The position numbers were made by a program, and so were the translations under genes. A DNA stretch of 64,000 nucleotides from Jackrogersella multiformis (lineage: Eukaryota; Ascomycota; Sordariomycetes; Xylariales; Hypoxylaceae), in contig CADCXD010000004.1 in NCBI GenBank assembly GCA_902806575.1, positions 124,001-188,000 of the forward strand. The letters run 5' to 3'. Under the pieces are notes generated by a model. That model searched no databases, was not told the DNA's origin, and saw nothing but the letters and a program-made list of their open reading frames with translations. Of this stretch, positions 47,301 to 60,445 are shown piece after piece (positions within the stretch are counted from its first letter, which is position 1; each line of letters opens with the position of its first letter).

Positions 47301-49976
47301 GGTTGACAGGTACCTACACGTGTAGGTAGTCACTATCGTCACTTACAGAAAATACCACATTATCTCCATATATTTTATATTTCCGTACCTACCTACCTAG
47401 AGGTATCCATCAAGCCTACCTACCTAAGGTAGGTACTATTAGTATAAGCTGCAGCTTCTGGGTTGTATTCCGCCTGTTATTCCACCAGTCCCCAAAGCCC
47501 TGAACTCTACATCTGATGACTAAACTGGAGTGCTATCTGAATCACACCCAACTTTGCATACGCAGTCTAAAGCTTTGCAGAATCACTCACGACGTCATCT
47601 CGATTTGATCAAATACCAAGACCGAAGTCGTGCCGGTCGAAGATGAATGGGTGGAGAGGATATGCAGAGCACTGACTTTGTTCCAAAGCCTGGACAGTTA
47701 GATTTCCTTATTCGTGATCTTCTACATGCAGCGGCAGCCTTTACGAGATTGAATGCTGCGAAGAAGAGGGATGAGGGTTGAGGGACCCACGGCGGCACAG
47801 CGAAGATCAGGTTCTATGAGAGACCCCTCTGCAACTATCTCGAACGATGCTACCCTCCCTAGGTATTTACTTAAGCGGCCTGTACATACTACATAGTATG
47901 TATGTAGGTACAGATCCCAGGGACCACGCTACTGCATTGTAGACCAATATACTTATCCGTTAACCAATAGGAGATTTGATTCGACACTGGGCCAGAACCA
48001 TGAGGTGAACCAGGTTCGGCAGTTAGATAGATGGTAACATTACCTACCAAAAGGAGAATATACGTCCTGCCTTGCCGGTCCCTCTTACATAGATAAGTTT
48101 GTAGAAGTTTTTGACGATGCCCCGCGATAGGAAACATGGGTGTATTAATCAGGTTCCATAGGCCAGTCTAGAGTGTTCTTGACATATTCTAACTATCTTC
48201 AGAGGTCCTAATATGGTATGTCGCAACTTAATATGCGGATGATCGTTTTAGCTATCTTAAAGGGAAAATGCTACGCTTAAGAACTCGAACTATTCCCTTC
48301 GGAGAATTACTCACTAAATATCAGGTAACTGCTTCGAGCTAAGTAAAATAGAAAAACAGGTTTCGAAATAGTATTGCAGATAACCTCTATCAAGTTTTCG
48401 GATAACTCTCTTTTTACGTACGGTATTATATTCGGAGCCGCCCGTCCGGTGGACTGCATCTATCTTCTCTAGCTAGTTCCCCGAGACCGACTTTAGAGGT
48501 TTCATCGAGATGTGAGACCTCGGGTCTATATGTGCCGGGTTTTCTGTATGGCCCGGAGAGCATAAAGCTCTCTACTACACTAAGTAGTTAACAGACGCCA
48601 TGTGGCTCAGCATACATATTTTCGGCTAACTCATGTTCCAGTCTCCGGTACGGTCTCATGAGACTATCGTCCATCATATGTTAGGTAGGATGATACAGCA
48701 TGCTACGTAATCATACAAACCTGAGCTAAGGTAGCATAAATTCGAGAGCCGCAATCACGATCTTCTGTTACACTGCAGACTCTGATCATAGGTAGGTACC
48801 TAACCTATGTTTGCTCGCCTTACAATTTTCAGCTTGGATGGTTTACCGTAATTACGATGCTCCTTCACCATCCAACTCTACTGCCACTTTAACACTTAAG
48901 TGGAAAAGGACGAGACTAGAAAGCTACTAGAGGGCTTAGTTCTCATAGTCTACTATGGAATTTAACGGTAAACCCTCTCGCTAAAGCTGTCTACATATTA
49001 CGTACCTAAAATGCGTATGTATGTACTGTTACGAATCAAATATGAATGTTAATACCCCGCTGTTATCCACGAGCCGCTGAAGAATGTAGAATGATTTAAG
49101 CCACATGCTTTAATTAAGACCTATGACTTACCCCTATTTAGACGCAGGTACAAGCCTTCGGAGCCTTTCCCAACCAATTAGCAATCTTGGAGAGCCTCAG
49201 CCGCAGACTAGTCCGCTGCCCTATTTACTTCACTTACTCCTAGCGCCACACTATGTGTATACTACGGATAGTAGTGACGCCCATCCCTATCTCGTTAACG
49301 AGCAGCATAATATCTTGGCGAGCTGGCAAGGCAAAAAGAGGCCGCTAGAATTAGTGTAGATACCCAAAAGTTTGTTTAATCCTTGTATGACAGCTCTCCT
49401 CGCTTACGCGCGGTACCTGAGTATTCTTAGTATCGTGGTTCTTGTCGTCTAGGAAATGGTCTTTAGTCTACATCCACTTCCACGTTGCGAACACGACGTC
49501 TCCAACTTAACACAAATATCAAATATAATCATCTCGGTTAGCTAGGTAGCTAGGATCCCTTAGCCACATCGTCTTGATATCACTCTTATCATATATGTAT
49601 AGTAGCATGTAAGATATGGCAATATTAAATAGGTACCAATGGTTTGGTAAGCTACGAGCAATGGCGCTAGAATTCAAAGTCTGTGATTTGTCTTACCGGT
49701 AATTTCTATTTTCGACATTCCGTAAAGAAACCCGGGTAGAAATCTTATCAGAAAATCCCCATACGTGCGCGCGGTCCGCTGAGAGGTTTTGATCTGGCCT
49801 GATCTCGACAACACGGTTCACCATAGTGTCAACCCTCTTGGCGAAATTCTTTTTTTTGAGTGGTTACTAGCCAAGTTAGCATATGTCAAGATTCTACCAT
49901 TTTTCGGGGTTCTCTACTGTGGTTACGGCCCGAAAGGCTAAATAGTATTAAGTACACATAGCAACGCGCAACATTG

Positions 49977-50037
49977 GCGCATAGGACGTCTAGAGCATCC
50001 CGAAGGACAGAGCTAGAGTATCGCTTGACATAAGAAA
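49977..50037 (+). repeat. dispersed 60-bp repeat, copy A
   Basis: It shares GCATAGGACGTCTAGAG, then GGACAGAGCTAGAGTATCGC and TTGACATAAGAAA with the copies at 59110 and 60233 (minus strand). Most differences between copies are transitions. It lies in the gene-poor region. Confidence 0.75.
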
Positions 50038-52908
50038 TCCATGTACGTATGTTAGTGAATACATACTCAATGGACTAACCTCACTGCTTAGCTAAGTTCA
50101 TGAGGCATCTATTAATCTGCTACTACGGTATGACCAATATTCCGAAACTGATACCCTATTCGTCATGGATTCGGACACATTACCTACTGCAGGTAACGCT
50201 CCAATCCCAATGTGTATCTATATCCACCTCTGCTGCTACTGAAGCTTGGATCCTCACACTATGTAACGGTAGCTGCAGAATATGTACATACATACTATGT
50301 ATATATGTACATGGTATCTAGCACAGGGGCAAGATGCATGTCAACAAGGGTTACCCATAGATTGCCGGCAGGGGGGTTTCCATGGGCTTAATTTTCTCGT
50401 CCCCATACCGTGCGTCGAGCCCTTCCTAAAAGAATATTACAGGTACCTAACCTATAGTGTAGTGTAAATAGCCATCCATACACTACATTTGCCAGATACC
50501 AGAATCAGAATGTGTTTGGTATGAAGAAAATACCTACTATTCTACGAGCTAATACGAAGCTTTATGTTACTCATAGCAATGTAAATTTCTCAACCATAAC
50601 CCTACTTAACAGCTAGAGGTAATCTCGCTCGTGCAGCTTAAGAAATTAAATGGACCACGTGTGGAATTTCAACCACTGCTGCAGCATATCTATGATATTC
50701 TTTTTAGGTAGGTACAAAATTACTATTCAAGACTGAATGCGTACCTACATATACACTACATATAATATTGTATTCATTAGCCGACCTAGATATATCAACA
50801 GGCCGGGCGCATGCTACCCATTAAAGTCTAGTATGCTAATCGTAGTATTACCTACGAGTCTTAGAACATGGCAACAGGGAAAAACATTGGCAGCCCCCAT
50901 ATTATGTAAGTAGGTATGTATGTAGTGTAAGTCGTGCTCACCAAAGTTCCTGATGAGACCTCTATGTATGTACATGTCGGCAAATACATACACCTACACT
51001 ACATAGAAAGTACGATAATATGTAGATCTTGAATCCTTCAAGGGGCCCCTCGTTCAAAATGTCCGATGTCAAAACCCACCGTCGGCAACATCTACACTAC
51101 AGAGTGCTAGAGTGCGTAGCTTAAGGCGCCCATGACACGACTACCCACTAAACAACTACTCGGCTGGACAACAAGGAACTTGCCGAGTGGTGCCTGACCA
51201 GCCCTGGATGCTATTCGCGACATGTTCTCGCCCTTGTAGTAGATCCGTTGATCCACGTGTTTCGCGCATGAGTTGCCGCTCGTGGCAAATATGTACCATA
51301 CTACATAGGTAGTGTAGGTATGTAAAAATCTTTACTACTAAGATGTCATCTTCATCACTATCGTCGTTATCCTATTCGGTTCTAGTTTCCGGCTAGAGGA
51401 CGAAACAACTTTCATGTTCTCTCGTATAGTAACATCGGGTAGGGTAACGTCAGATATCTACCTACCTTAATCATGTGGCTGGACCATCGCTTCATCTACC
51501 CATCTCACGATGTAACTCTAAGGTGGATAAAACTTCAATGGGGTAAGAATACATACCTAGGTAGTGTAGTGTATGGACACTAGTAGTACACTACAGAGAC
51601 ACACGAAGTACCTACTTAGCTCGCTACGTAATTACACCACCAACCCAACAGACGAAGATTAGCTAGGATAGGACACTGCTCATCATCTACTATGTAAACC
51701 ATTAACACCCAAGTTTAGCTGAAACATTTCTTTACTCTCGGATCCGCTAACCCAAAAGAATCCTCGGGATACCTGAAACATACCTATCTAACCAGGTGCC
51801 TGCGTAGTAAATTTTATTATTGACAAAAGCCGGTTGTTTCGGGGTCATCCAAGACATTAACGTCGATAGTCCTATGCTGAAGACGCCGGATTAGTCTTTC
51901 TACCCTGTAACATTTATTCTTAGAGATAATTCGATCATTTTGATGCCGCAATACACACGGCATGCGGCGCAGCAGTCACACCGACAGCGCCAAATCTTCC
52001 CCCCGCAATGCAGGCTCTGTAGATCCAAGTAATACCTATCGCGAGACTGACAGACTCGTTGAGGCGGTCTGGGCAACTCCTTAGGATATGTCTCAGACGG
52101 CCTGCATCAGTGACCCCCAACTCTTCATGTCGGATGTAGGTTTCTGCATCCCGCTCTGGCACCCTGCTACTAGATTTTACACTATTTTCCTTGAAAGTGT
52201 GCAGAACTGGCCGCAAAACCTGTTCATACGAACGAGACCGTATCATCCCGGCCGACTTCCGCTAACCACGTCCTTAAATATACGGCGTCAGTTGGAGGAA
52301 TATGCATGCGCCTCATAATCAACCAGACTGTTGTGGGGTCTCTTCCGATGAGGGGTTAGATGGTGTATGTGGTCACCATGCCATGGTGTTGGTTAGATTC
52401 AGCCGCTGATCTGCTCCAGATATAGCTTTCGTGTGGATTCCCACCCCATGTTATTGGGTTGGGTATGAAGGTGACGAGGCTGACATGTTGGTCCAGACCA
52501 CGCCAGACTGTTACTATAGTAGGTGCCGGTAGAGACTCACGAAACACGGGCCTTTTCAGGTTCCTGACAATGATATCACATCGCCAACATCTAAACGCTT
52601 TATGCAAAGACGCATGAAGGATCAATCACGGGACCATGCCTACACTCGCAGTTGGATAATAATATGAACCGACAACAGTACTGCGAATGCCGCCTCTTCC
52701 TTGGTCATTACGCATATCCCTGGCTATAAGTAAAAACAACGTTGCTTGCCCGGAAGCCTGTACATATTAGGGTTCTCTTAACCCTACCTACTATGGTATT
52801 AATCCTATCGCCTGGAAATCAAACGTCGATCGTACCCCAAGAGCTATGAACAAATCAAGACGAGTGAAACAAGTTAAACGTGAAGGCGTTAATGACTAAA
52901 CCCGTAGC

Positions 52909-53484
52909 TTACATAGTAATAGATGTGTAGGTAAATAATAGTAAGATACATATAGGTGCATACATATATATTTGAGACGTTCTGCAGTACATAGAGTGGG
53001 GGACGCCGTTTTTTTCTTCCCGGGGAGCGATTCCGAAGCGGCGCCCGGGAAGCCCCCTGGACCTTTTTCTTTTTCTTTTTGCTCCCTGCATGCAGCTTTT
53101 CCAAATTCGTCCATCGTACAGTTCGTAGATGTCGAAGAGTGGGATTCTGAGCCAGTCCGACCCCTCAGAAATTTTGTCCTTCGCTGCTTTTGAAAACCAC
53201 CCAACTAACTTCGTATTAGCCTCTCTATCTCGGAGTATATGGGAGAGGGCCTTGTAATAACATTCCCCCCCAGCTGGCACGCTTCCGACTAGACTTATGC
53301 AGAGTCCGTTTCTGACATTATGTCCGTTCCATGCAAGCTTTGTGCTGCGACGCGATCCTCTGCTGCAAGCTACCGATTTGGTTGATGTATGCACCTGCGT
53401 ACCCGCCAACGAGTCGGAATCTTTATTTTTTGTCCTTTTTGACAAGAGAAAACTACCTAGGTAGGTAATAGCAGATACTTGCAT
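52909..53484 (-). CDS. doubtful 191-codon ORF in the gene-poor region
   Basis: This is the longest open frame in the region. The first residues (MQVSAITYLGSF) are encoded by the dispersed CCTAGG motif, and the C-terminus is low-complexity (KRKRKRSRG, then a Tyr/Ile/Leu-rich tail). The middle (CYYKALSHILRDREANTKLV, then WLRIPLFDIYELYDGRIWKS) looks more protein-like and could be an exon or relic of a real gene. I see no domain, and neighbouring DNA offers no obvious further exons. It could equally be chance. Confidence 0.2.
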   Translation of the reverse strand: MQVSAITYLGSFLLSKRTKNKDSDSLAGTQVHTSTKSVACSRGSRRSTKLAWNGHNVRNGLCISLVGSVPAGGECYYKALSHILRDREANTKLVGWFSKAAKDKISEGSDWLRIPLFDIYELYDGRIWKSCMQGAKRKRKRSRGLPGRRFGIAPREEKNGVPHSMYCRTSQIYMYAPICILLLFTYTSITM

Positions 53485-56400
53485 GGAATATGAGAGAGAC
53501 CCCTAATACCTTGTATTATTACCATTCCCTGTGCCTGCCCAATAAAAATACTACTGCAAGGTGAATCACCTTTCCCTTTTCCGCCCGTCTACACCGAGGC
53601 GCCTTTCCGCTTTCCATCTCATCTGCCCCTTTTACCGTGAAACGGCAACATCTTGCCTATCACAGGAGTTCAGACGCTTCTTCTCTCCACTCGAACGCAT
53701 TCGGAGAAATATCATCTCATATTATTGCAGTCCAGACTACGGACGGCAAAGCACTACGGCGAAGGAGACTCGCGGAGAGCTGCAGCAGTTCGCAGTAGCA
53801 GAGTCGATCACTTAGGAGTTCATGTATGTGTGGTAAATCTTCTCCGCTGCTAACTACCGGCCGCGAGTGGGGTTATATAAGAGGCAAGTAATAGCTTGGT
53901 GTTGTATTCAATTGAGACGCCTGTTCTAATAGTGGTGGTCAAGTGTCAGACAATAATCGAGGAGGATTCTTGCTAATGGAACTCGATTGGCAGCTCAATG
54001 ATGCAGAAGTCTTGAAACTCTTTTCTTCCCCCCCCCTACCTTTACCTACTTGTCCACATAGGTATCTATCTATCAAGAAGAAGGGGGGTAGCAAAGAAAA
54101 ACTGATCCGATTTCGCTCCTCTTTTCTGCGTCCCCGGAGAGAATTCAAGAAAAATAAGGCACAAGGGCGCCCCGGTTGAAGACCCGAGGTTGGATTGCAT
54201 ATGCAGGTCCAAAGTCAGGGGAATATGATGTATCGCCTCACCATTTAAGAGTTTTCTCCACTCGACCTACCCTCGGGGACGTCCAAAATAAGATGTAAAA
54301 TGTGACAAGAGAGTCCGGGCTGCATTTTGCGATCGAACAAGTCTAGCCGAGTGACAGTGACGAGATGAATTGCGCCAGGCTGTCCGTCAATAAGTTCGAC
54401 GCAGCTCAACCTAATATTAAGCTATAGCACTCCCTAATAAGTGACAAGCACGAAGCGGTCTGCAGATTTACTGCGATTGTTAGTGCCTCCGCCGTCTTAC
54501 CGCGCTACAATCGTGCAGATGCGCATGCACCGGTTCCTCAGGATCTGCTCGCCAGAATGTCTGTTCGCCATCCCGAGTTGCTCGATGCCCCTTCTACTAG
54601 CACTCTCGAAGGATCACCAAAGGTTTGACTTGCGTCTTCCCCGTCTACTATGACCGCACTCGGTAACGATGAGATATAGAAAGTTCAATTGAATATCCAG
54701 ACCAAGCCGCCCCTTGGATGTTCGACGGCTTCGAATTCTGCAAGTCGCGTATGAATACCTACCTACATAGAGGTATCTATATTAGCCTCCCAGGGGGTTG
54801 ATATACATTGCGAACAGACACTGGGCAGTGGCGAGTAGCCTATATGAAACGCAAATGCGGCCACCTGCATAAAGATTAGGACCAGTATGTAGATGATAGT
54901 GGTCTATTTGAGGTTCTCTACGTATCTATCTCGGATTCGTTGTTGTATGATGCCTCTTGAGCTTTTTACGAGCAACCTGTGTGTTGGAGACCGGGCACAC
55001 GAATGTGCTCAGACGTAGAATCTAGGTAGGCAGTCTAAGCTTTATCAGTCCGTAAAATTTGGCACGCCAGAAATTGCAAACTTTTGAGATGTTAACACAT
55101 CTCCCTTTCAATATGGGCAGGTTGTCATCGACAAGCGATCCTAAAGTTTCGTCCTAACGTAAGGGAGCTGTAGGCAGTGGTTGATACAATCTTGATTCCT
55201 ACGTGTATCACGCTTCGCTAGCAAAGAAACTTGTGCTTCGCAGACAAAAGTTACCTGGTTAGAGGTTTGCAGGACTGTCGATGGCGATTCTAGAAGCTCA
55301 CTGTCATGCTAGTAAGAGCCCCCCGAATTAGTACTTACTGAAACTATCTTTGACCGTGGAAAATATAGACAGTGTGCCTGCTAAGGAGTATCTTAAGCCC
55401 TCGAAAGGGGATATTTACATAAACCACGATGTCGGGACACCTACACCATCCCTTCAGTAACCTCCTAGTATCCGAACTCGCCCGATCAAGCTTCGAATAA
55501 TAAAATTACGAATTGCCCTTTCTTTCATATCGTTAACCTTGAAAAATGTCTAGTAGATCGAATCTTACCTTAACGGCCGTGGAAGGACTAGAATCCCAAG
55601 CGAATGGATTTGGTAACCGTAGCATGACAACATTATACCCATTTACCTACCGTCGCACAACTCGAATATAGATCGGTTCAGTGAGCACTCCCTAGGTTAA
55701 TACTTGATACGGTCATCTCGGACACCAAGACGCCTTTCACACAATCTCTTCACTCGTCAGAAACAATGAAGGGCTAACAGACTAATTGTCGCTCCGGTGT
55801 AGAATAAATGCTAATCCATACATAGGATCCGAGCATGATCGACTATCAGCCTTGGGCTAGTACTGCTCATCAGTATAGGTTGATATAAACCCCGGATGTC
55901 AAGTATTGAGAGGAACATCTCTGCCATGAACTAATATATATAGCTAGATTCATATTGTCGACGGCTTATTCTGTCCCAAATGTATATCTAAACCTTGATT
56001 TAGGAGCAAAACGTCAATTTGAAGGCATTATACCAGAGCTACCTCTTTCAGTAGGTAGATATTGCACAATATTCCATCTGTCTGTGAATCGAAACCACGC
56101 GTCACATCGGAACCTAGATCTGACGGTGCTACAACTGCAAACGTCTCGATACTATACGTGGTGTGGGGGTTAGTAGAGCTCATTCCCAGCTACCGGGTCA
56201 ACCTTCGTTGTGTTTTCCCATTACCAAGTCATCAACTCCTATATCCCTCGAGCCCGGTACCATTGAACATTCCGTCTTCACGACCTTATCCATCACGCAG
56301 GGCAAACCCCCGACGATGACTGCATATCAATCAGGAGTTTTGCCATGATATGATATGTCGACTCTCGAGACGGTCTCATTGCATATCGCGGGAGACTGTA

Positions 56401-59109
56401 TTCCCGAAACGTCGTGTAACCCTTTTGCGTGCCGTCCTGCAAGCCACTTCGTAACCAATACCCAGAATTTATTAAGGAAAATACAGAAAAAATATTAGGG
56501 GGGCGGGGATCTTGTGATTGCAATTGGTAGCTGTACTAGACTGGACGTACTATTTCATATAAATACTTAGAAATTCATAGGGCTGGCAATATCATTAGAT
56601 CCTAGTATCCTTGAATAGTATACATATTTATGAAACGACATACAATATCATCGCAAGATGTACCGGTTTTGGATATTTTTTAAATACACTCTCTCGATAC
56701 GTAAGTGTAAATAGGAATTACATTATGCCAATACAAACCCAACACGACACTCTATATGCATTTTACTGACACGGTAAAATCTTTTTCTGGTTTGGGGTTT
56801 TTTTGTATTGAAAGGCTTAACGAGATGTCTCTTTGGGATGGGATTTGCCCTTACAAGGCAACAAGGAGTATCGGTGTTACGTATATAGCATGTTATCGGG
56901 ACCGAGAAGCTACCTATCCAGCCCAGTTGCCAGACGAGTCATTCTATGATCATTAAACTAGCCTACAGTGAGATAGACTGGACGAGTTCATCGCCTAAGA
57001 TCCATCAGAACTAATGCTTATGTAAGGCACTGTTTAGGAAATCAACGCTTGGTATTCCGACTTGTAGGATGAACGAAAGAGATTCTCAGATATGCAGCCC
57101 ATATCCTCGTCGGTATTTCGACATGCTCTCTGCTACTATTTTGGGACGATAGTCATCTTTCGTCTACCTATTCTGCGGCGAAGAAAGGAGAAACGCAAGG
57201 GGGCGTGGTCCATCAAGGAACTTTCCACGAGTCATCCCTTGCTCAACCCGACAGTTCGGTACCAACATCCTGGCTCGAGGAGCATGTCAACTCGCGGCTG
57301 AACAGCAGGGAGCCCTGTATGTCGGCTGGTCGGGTGGGAGGATAACCGATATTCATACCAAGACCAAGGACTCGGGGAATGCGGCGGTGAGTTGGGCGGA
57401 TTTAACCCCGTACCAGACGATTAAATTATGGCATAGGTCACCTCAAACCCAGCATGAAGTTAATATAACAACACATATCCTAATAGGTAAGCCGGATAAT
57501 AGAGGTTCGAGAGTCACCCCCTTCTAGCCTCCTGATACCTTGCACGTAGAAGCCTCACTAGAAGCTATAGCAAGTTATGCCTGTCAATATACATGATATC
57601 TTATACAGGCTATTCACTAAAGATGGGATGGTATAGGTCCGAGTAGACGGCAACGTCGGCGCTCATTGACTCTAGCAGGGATTTAATTGGATTACACTAC
57701 CTTGCATCAATCAGTGAATATTTCCCTAGACCCAAAGATCAACATTCAGGAAATCATCAATGCTGCCTATCCTCAAGGAGAATAGTTTGAAGAAGTGCCT
57801 ACGTGTAATAACCCACCTTGTCCGTCTGTGAGCTATAAGATGACCGTCGTCACGAAACGTGGCCCACCGTGGTGAAAGCCACCTTCCAGTTCCACCGCTG
57901 GAGCTCTTCCCCGGTGTCCCAGGCATTGTCAGATATTCAGAAAGGCCATTTGGCCACAGTAAGACGACTAACCATGAGTTTCGCATTGACCTACATGGAG
58001 GCCATCCGCGGCATTCCATCCATGAAGGCCCGAACTAGACAACTTGATGCCCAAAATTCGCCTCCAAGTGCTATTCTAAACCTTGTTCTACCGGCACTGA
58101 CCATCCGTCGAGCTATTCGACATTGGTAGCGACAAAGCGCATGCCCGAAATGGACTGAAATTGCTTACATATTATCTAGGAGTTGTTCATGCCAAGAGGG
58201 GCATAACACGAACCGCCTACTTGAGTAGTCTTTCAGGGGTTGTGCTCTCTACTAAGGTCGATTGAACAAAAAAGGAGAACAGTGGAACTTGGTCAGAGCC
58301 AGACTTGGCTATTTCCGCTTAGACAGACCGAAGATAATACAGCATGTCGTTGGAGAACTATTCCAGAACAAATTGGTACGAATCCGGAACCCAAAAAAAA
58401 TTCTGATGTGAAATTCGCGCTATTCCCAGCTCATCCGTGCTCCTAGTCATTAATATGAGGCTGTTATGCCGAGTCACGGACATATCAGGAAGTCTCTCTT
58501 TTACCCCTTTCGACTAGCTCTCCTTAGCTAATCACAACACAAGAATACGGAGAGCTAGCTTCTATACGAAAATAACACATCATTCAGATACATACATACG
58601 ACTGTATAATCTTGAGAACTCCGGGTCCTGTCTGTTCTCCTGAATATAAAATAAACGCCGGGCGATCGCCTTATGCGATAAGGAACAACAGTCATGTCCC
58701 TCGGACTGACTAACTCAATTGAGCTTATGATATAGTACTAATTATTAATTCGCATTACATACCTAGGTAGATTATTAGAATCATATGATAAACTTGGTCT
58801 CTACCTAAGTATACATCATAATTTAGGCACATAGGTAGCTAGTAGTTGTAACGATATGATATTGCTAATTGGAGTGAATGGTTGTTATTTCGACATACTA
58901 CTCTGCCAATGTCTGCCAGTCTTTCGTTCTAAGAGATAGCAAGACTATTATACTTACCCAGTGTAAAAGAATCATTATCTTTATATGCTCAGTAGTCGAT
59001 ACCTGTCGCAAATTCATATTAAATGATTATGATGATGATGAATCTGTTTACGTCCGAGAGGACGTATGTATCTACCTAATCTAGCTACATACATCAAAGC
59101 GTTATGTAA

Positions 59110-59170
59110 CGCAAAGGACGTCCAGAGTACCCCGGAGGGCAGAGCTGGAGTATCGCCTGACACAAGAAAG
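59110..59170 (+). repeat. dispersed 60-bp repeat, copy B
   Basis: GCAAAGGACGTCCAGAGTAC, then GGAGGGCAGAGCTGGAGTAT and CGCCTGACACAAGAAA correspond base for base, apart from transitions, to copy A at 49977. Confidence 0.75.
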
Positions 59171-60068
59171 AGAATCATATTGAATCAGCCTGATGGTCAT
59201 GAGCATGTCCGTATCATATAATGGAAACTTTGAATTATCCTTGTAAGTATAGATTACTTAACCTACCTAGATAGCTTTAGAAAGAAGAGAGACGGATAGT
59301 AAGAAGGCAGATAAATAGAAAGTGTAAATGGTATTGGCTTATGCGGCTATGTTAATATTAGTTTCAAGTTGTGAGCATTCCTCCTCGTTTCGAGGTGAAA
59401 TGCACACAAGAGACATGCTCGCCTTTATACTAACGATATATGATTCCTCGTGCCGGTGAAATATTTGAACTATTACCTGTATAAGGTATAATAAGGAAGT
59501 AAGAGAGAAAACTTCAAGAATATGCCTTAATAATAGACAAGATAGCCCTTGAAGTGAGTTGTAGATGATAATGTCTTGTGGATAAAGCCTTGTCAATGGC
59601 TTGCTATATTAATAGGTCATTACGACTCTTCTTATAACTTTGAGAGTCTTTGCCTCCTTTATATCGTTTCTTAAGTGACCTCTTTATTGATAATATAGGA
59701 TAACCTTAGAAGTATTCATAATACAAGGCAAGTAGTAAATGTGTTTTCTTGTTATACGTATTCAAAGCAACACTAAATACATAAACTTAAGCTATATCGA
59801 AGGTTACTATCCATTGTATCGCTTTTCACTCAAGACTTGCGTTTAAAAATTAACCTAGACATATCTCTAAGGTTCACGCCATATTATTGTTAGGATATGA
59901 AACTCTAGATTCGTTGCCTTACCTCGTCCTGTTGGCAGAAAAGCTTCAAACGTGGAAGCGTCGTTTTAGCTGATATGTGTATCTCACTACCTAACAAGTA
60001 AGTGTTGTTCTCTCCCTACCCATATCTCTTCGAAGGATGGTACTGACGAGGCGGACCTAGCGATATGA

Positions 60069-60087
60069 GTAACAACGACGTTGTTAC
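60069..60087. repeat. 19-nt inverted repeat
   Basis: GTAACAACG and its exact reverse complement CGTTGTTAC are separated by one base. It is a possible protein-binding palindrome; no function is shown. Confidence 0.8.
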
Positions 60088-60164
60088 GCGAGGATCTCAA
60101 AACCTATCTATTAACCTAGAGATCGATATACAGGAAGCATGCACTGTCTACTCTGTCTTAGGCG

Positions 60165-60197
60165 TATCCTTTCACAGGAAGGGTTCTAGACGCTACT
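60165..60197 (-). repeat. dispersed 60-bp repeat, diverged fragment D
   Basis: CCTTTCACAGGAAGGGTTC then TAGACGCTAC resembles CCTTTGCCGGAGGGTACTC then TAGACGTCCTAC of copy C, about 90 bp away in the same orientation. The match is partial. Confidence 0.4.
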
Positions 60198-60232
60198 CAC
60201 AAATAACTCAATCAAGATAGCAAGAGTCAAGT

Positions 60233-60291
60233 ATGTCAAAAGATACTCTAACTCTGTCCCTTTGCCGGAGGGTACTCTAGACGTCCTACGC
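60233..60291 (-). repeat. dispersed 60-bp repeat, copy C (inverted)
   Basis: The reverse complement reads GCGTAGGACGTCTAGAGTAC, then CAGAGTTAGAGTATC and TTTGACATAC, matching copies A and B. Confidence 0.75.
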
Positions 60292-60396
60292 ACCAAGGAT
60301 GCGCGCTGATGTGTACATTAAGAACAGTAGTCTTCACGTCTTCCGGATGTAAACGAAATCAGCATTGTCAGAAGCCTGGTCTATCGATGATACACC

Positions 60397-60445
60397 AGAC
60401 GGAGGGCTCGGTCTGTTGAAGGTGTGCTCCGTGGAGAGCACACCT
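60397..60445. repeat. two adjacent hairpins
   Basis: Hairpin 1 is CAGAC...GTCTG (60397-60416) with an inner GAG/CTC pairing. Hairpin 2 is a perfect 10-bp stem, AGGTGTGCTC and GAGCACACCT, with a 6-nt loop (60420-60445). No T tract follows, and I cannot assign an RNA class. Confidence 0.6.

Larger units (their letters stand above)
44001..52908. other. gene-poor region, second part
   Basis: No supported gene. It is rich in TAGTGTAG/CTACACTA motifs (for example 45725, 50454, 50750, 50919, 51309 and 51559) and in CCTAGG motifs (45850, 46256, 46283, 46638, 46979, 47393, 51558). Short frames at 47038-47292, 47595-47798, 49123-49359, 51935-52246 and 52088-52318 lack any recognisable feature. Confidence 0.5.

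Noticed and set aside
57726..58129. overlapping open frames on both strands in a GC-richer island
   Set aside because: Neither frame has domains or splice support, and both overlap each other.
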